This document shows, piece after piece, positions 61,474 through 64,000 of a DNA stretch of 64,000 bases. Both the position numbers and the translations under genes were made by a program. Below the pieces are notes generated by a model. That model was not told the DNA's origin, did no database searches, and saw nothing but the letters and a program-made list of their open reading frames with translations. Each line of letters begins with the position of its first letter. The stretch's first letter is position 1. This stretch comes from Casuarius casuarius (lineage: Eukaryota > Chordata > Aves > Casuariiformes > Casuariidae), in NCBI GenBank assembly GCA_003342895.1, contig PTFA01000111.1, forward strand, positions 2,392,199 through 2,456,198, given 5' to 3'.

Positions 61474-61523
61474 GACTAGAACTAAGATAACTTAGAGACT
61501 AGAACTAAGATAACTTAGAGACT
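61474..61523 (+). repeat. 23-bp tandem duplication, perfect
   Basis: The 23-bp unit beginning GACTAGAACTAAGATAAC occurs at 61474-61496 and 61497-61519 without mismatch, followed by four bases of a third unit. Perfect identity suggests a recent duplication. Confidence 0.95.
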
Positions 61524-61603
61524 GATGGCAAGTACCACCACAATCACTTTTATCAACTCAACCTCTCCAAAAAACTGCTGAAGTTTTGCTGAGAAAATTT
61601 AGA

Positions 61604-61619
61604 TCACTGACGTCAGTGA
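61604..61619 (+). promoter_or_regulatory. 16-bp perfect palindrome with full CRE
   Basis: TCACTGACGTCAGTGA is its own reverse complement. Its core TGACGTCA (61608-61615) is the full cAMP response element bound by CREB/ATF dimers. Full palindromic CREs with CpG kept are rare in AT-rich DNA. Whether it is used is unknown, as no promoter is recognised next to it. Confidence 0.5.
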
Positions 61620-62458
61620 CTTTTTTGTAATTTGGCAGTTAGTTTGCAATAGATGAAACTGAGTAATCAGTGGATCTTATCTAAAATAAGAAATCATAAA
61701 CTTGAAATATATCTTGGACTTATGTTTTTAAATTTGGAATAGTTAAGGATTTTTATGATCTGCCCTTTGTGTAGCTTTTTGTTCAAATTTAGCTGAATAC
61801 TGAACATCAGAAAATCAGCTCCTTTTGTAGAGATGCAAAAACCTTCTACTGAATTTGCATAGCTAGGTTTATTCTTTCTGTGTACTTTTCTTGGTAGCTT
61901 CTGTTCTACATGAAAAGAAATATCTAAGAAAAACTGAGAAAAATGTTTGTATTCTATAGATCAGATCTGAGTTCTCCCTCTTTCTAGTTAGGTTTATATT
62001 TGCACATGCAGCTCAGAGCTGGTACATAAAAAGGCTTCAGCTTTGAAATTCAGATAAATACATCCTTTACTTCTGTAAATTCAAGGAGATTTTAGTAAAA
62101 TTCTGACTTCTTAAGTAAAAATAAATATAGTGGAACCTATATTTTTTTATTATTATTTTTCTATCTGCAGCCCTCAAAAAAAAAAAAAAAAGATAATTCT
62201 TAGCACTTGCCTGTGGCTCAGGACTCTGTAGCAAGTGTCATCATTCAGTCTTGTGCATGAACCTATTGTAACTTCTTCTCATTTAGTTACAATAGGCAGT
62301 CTATCCTACAACAGGGACATGCACAGATGATTGTTTGGTAAATTTAAGAACTTCCATAGGGAATTAAAATTTCCTTCTGAACAGTAAATTACATTATCCA
62401 TGTTGGATAGGATAAAAGTAACCTGGGACCTGCTCTACAGAAACTGGGCATTTCCTGC

Positions 62459-62493
62459 CCACGTGTTATGAGATCAGACCACGTGTTATGAGA
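62459..62493 (+). repeat. 15-bp direct repeat, each with a CACGTG E-box
   Basis: CCACGTGTTATGAGA occurs at 62459-62473 and 62479-62493, identical and 20 bp apart start to start. Each copy contains CACGTG, the E-box of USF/MYC/CLOCK-type factors. The near two-turn spacing puts both on the same DNA face. Confidence 0.85.
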
Positions 62494-62595
62494 ATCTTTC
62501 CATAGGAATTGAAGCCATAGTGGGAATAACAAAGGAAAAACTAATAATCTAAATTTATATAATATATAACAAGTAATAAATGCATGCATTTATTA

Positions 62596-62848
62596 GAGGC
62601 AATGGGCACAAACATAAATACAGGAAATTCCATTTAAACAGAAGAAAAAAGTTTTCTAATGTGAAGGTGGTTGAACACTGGAACAGGTTGTCAAAGAGTT
62701 TTTGGCATCTTCATCCTTGGAGATGTTCAAAACCCAACTGGACACAGCTCTGAGAATCCTGCTCTAGTTGACTGTGCTTGAGCAGGCAGGGTGAGACGAG
62801 ACAATCTCCAGAGGTGCCTTCCAACCTCAGCTACTCTGTGATTCTTTA
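62596..62848 (+). mobile_element. CR1 LINE 3' fragment, copy 4
   Basis: About 250 bp of plus-strand CR1 3' end. It opens with AGGCAATGGGCACAAACATA, then a GTGAAGGTGGTTGAACACTG stretch and GGAACAGGTTG. It closes with 'caatctccagaggtgccttccaacctcag' and a degenerate octamer (CTCTGTGATTCTTTAA). The part encoding the end of ORF2 is present but carries frame-breaking changes. It belongs to the same broad CR1 type as copies 1 and 2 and not to the ancient copy at 44.7 kb. Confidence 0.92.
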
Positions 62849-64000
62849 ACTTTGCTCCCAATGAAAGGAGAAAAATCGGACAGCTAACTTTTCAGAGTTA
62901 ACCAAAGAAGTGATACAATAGAAACATAAAAAATGAAACAATTTTTCTTTAATTTACAACTAAAATAGCTATGATGTTAAAAAAACTTCACCAAAAATAA
63001 TATAAACAGTGGTGACATATATCAAAATAGATAATTATCCCTGTAAAAATAGAAACATACTTAATAAGAGAAATAATAGAAAATACTGTGTTTACACACT
63101 TTGATATGGTCACACAGAAATCCCTTTCAGACACTTTTAGATATTTGAATCCTTCTGCATAAAATTAAATGGATCCAAAGGTATTTGAGAATAACTATCC
63201 TTGTGCTTAAGACTGCTATAGGTTTTGATTTATTAGGTGCAATGATACTTATTTTGTATAATAGTATAATGGCTTAAATATTCTAGTGGCCTAAATATTC
63301 ACTTATTCTTTCAGGTAGCAGGACAAGAGACAACAAAAGTTTTATGTCAAGCTTTTGTTGAAAAAAATGTGTGATTCAATGTAACAGTAAATATAATAAG
63401 AAATATATAGGGTTGGGGGTTTTTTTTGGATGCTTCAGCACTACTGAAAAAAAGTGAAGACCCTTCTCCACAAACAGCTTTCTGCTTCAGAGGAAATGTA
63501 AACCTCTGACTGAACTACTGAATAACTGAAAATACTTGGCTTACAAATTCTCTCCAGGTACCAAAAGGCTTTTCTTTTTGGAAATTGATGGTAGACTTTT
63601 TCTTCATGATGTTTTTGCAGTTTCATTAATTAAACAGGTTAACAGAATGATTCTGAGATACAATTTTTTTGCATCCTTCTCAGATGATACCTATAGATCA
63701 GTTTTCAAGCAGAGATTTGTTTTTCTTTCCTTCAGGACTTGGTTTTATTTCTTCAAAAAATGGGAGTACTGAACTGAAGTTTAATCTCTTTCTCTCTCTC
63801 CTTCCCCCCACCCAGGTGCTTCTGCAGGTTCTTTTCCATCTCCAAAAATCTTCACTAGCAATTAAGCTTCACACCAGATATTTGAGACCCAGGTAATCAT
63901 CTAGCAGCCAACTGATGCCTGGCATCCTTAGCTGACAGCTGATCAGGCACATAAAGATTAATTCTCCTCTTATACATGCCAAGCTTTATCAAATCAGATG
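62849..64000. other. AT-rich non-coding stretch to window end
   Basis: No recognised gene or repeat apart from short homopolymers. A pyrimidine-rich stretch at about 63.79-63.82 kb ends in CCCAG and looks acceptor-like, but the following open stretch is short and not a recognised exon. Confidence 0.5.

Noticed and set aside
63790..63900. Splice-acceptor-like pyrimidine tract followed by a short frame
   Set aside because: The open stretch is brief, unrecognised and lacks a convincing donor.
1..64000. tRNA, rRNA, microRNA hairpins, CRISPR arrays or a bacterial-type operon
   Set aside because: None was seen. There are no tRNA A/B-box pairs in cloverleaf context and no regularly spaced repeats, and the sequence is plainly vertebrate nuclear DNA. 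A covariance-model scan would be needed to exclude small RNAs fully.

Overview
This looks like 64 kb of bird nuclear DNA. The clearest sign is the family of interspersed repeats: four copies of CR1, the main non-LTR retrotransposon of birds and other sauropsids. One copy still ends in the diagnostic 8-bp repeat (ATTCTGTG). There is also one solo retroviral-type LTR. Base composition is AT-rich and homopolymer runs are common. No spliced gene, rRNA, tRNA or CRISPR array could be supported. The longest open frames are decayed CR1 reverse-transcriptase fragments or frames forced by base composition. The window reads as a gene desert or the inside of a very long intron on a large chromosome. The species and the neighbouring gene cannot be named from the sequence.

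Layout: 1-3.5 kb is AT-rich unique DNA with a 19-base G run. 3.5-4.65 kb holds CR1 copy 1, with decayed RT and C-terminal region. 4.7-25.5 kb is mostly unique DNA with small tandem repeats, a homeodomain-motif-rich block near 16.65 kb, and a 220-bp purine tract at 24.4 kb. 25.53-25.99 kb is a minus-strand solo LTR with a duplicated 32-bp U3 segment and a near-perfect 5-bp target duplication. 31.4-33.06 kb holds CR1 copy 2, the longest and youngest-looking. 33.1-44.6 kb is mostly unique DNA, with a GC-raised block at 39.9-40.7 kb. 44.69-45.02 kb is a much older CR1 of the type seen in turtles and crocodilians. 45-58 kb contains several stretches that look like conserved non-coding elements and one unresolved LTR-like block at 48.3-48.6 kb. 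58.19-59.19 kb is a sharp GC- and CpG-rich island, the best candidate for a promoter or first exon. 62.6-62.85 kb is a fourth CR1 3' end.

Nothing here forms a working multi-gene system. All CR1 copies are 5'-truncated, frame-broken and in plus orientation. The parts most likely to be functional are the CpG island and the candidate enhancers. Those calls rest on base composition and motif appearance only, and a cross-species alignment would settle them.
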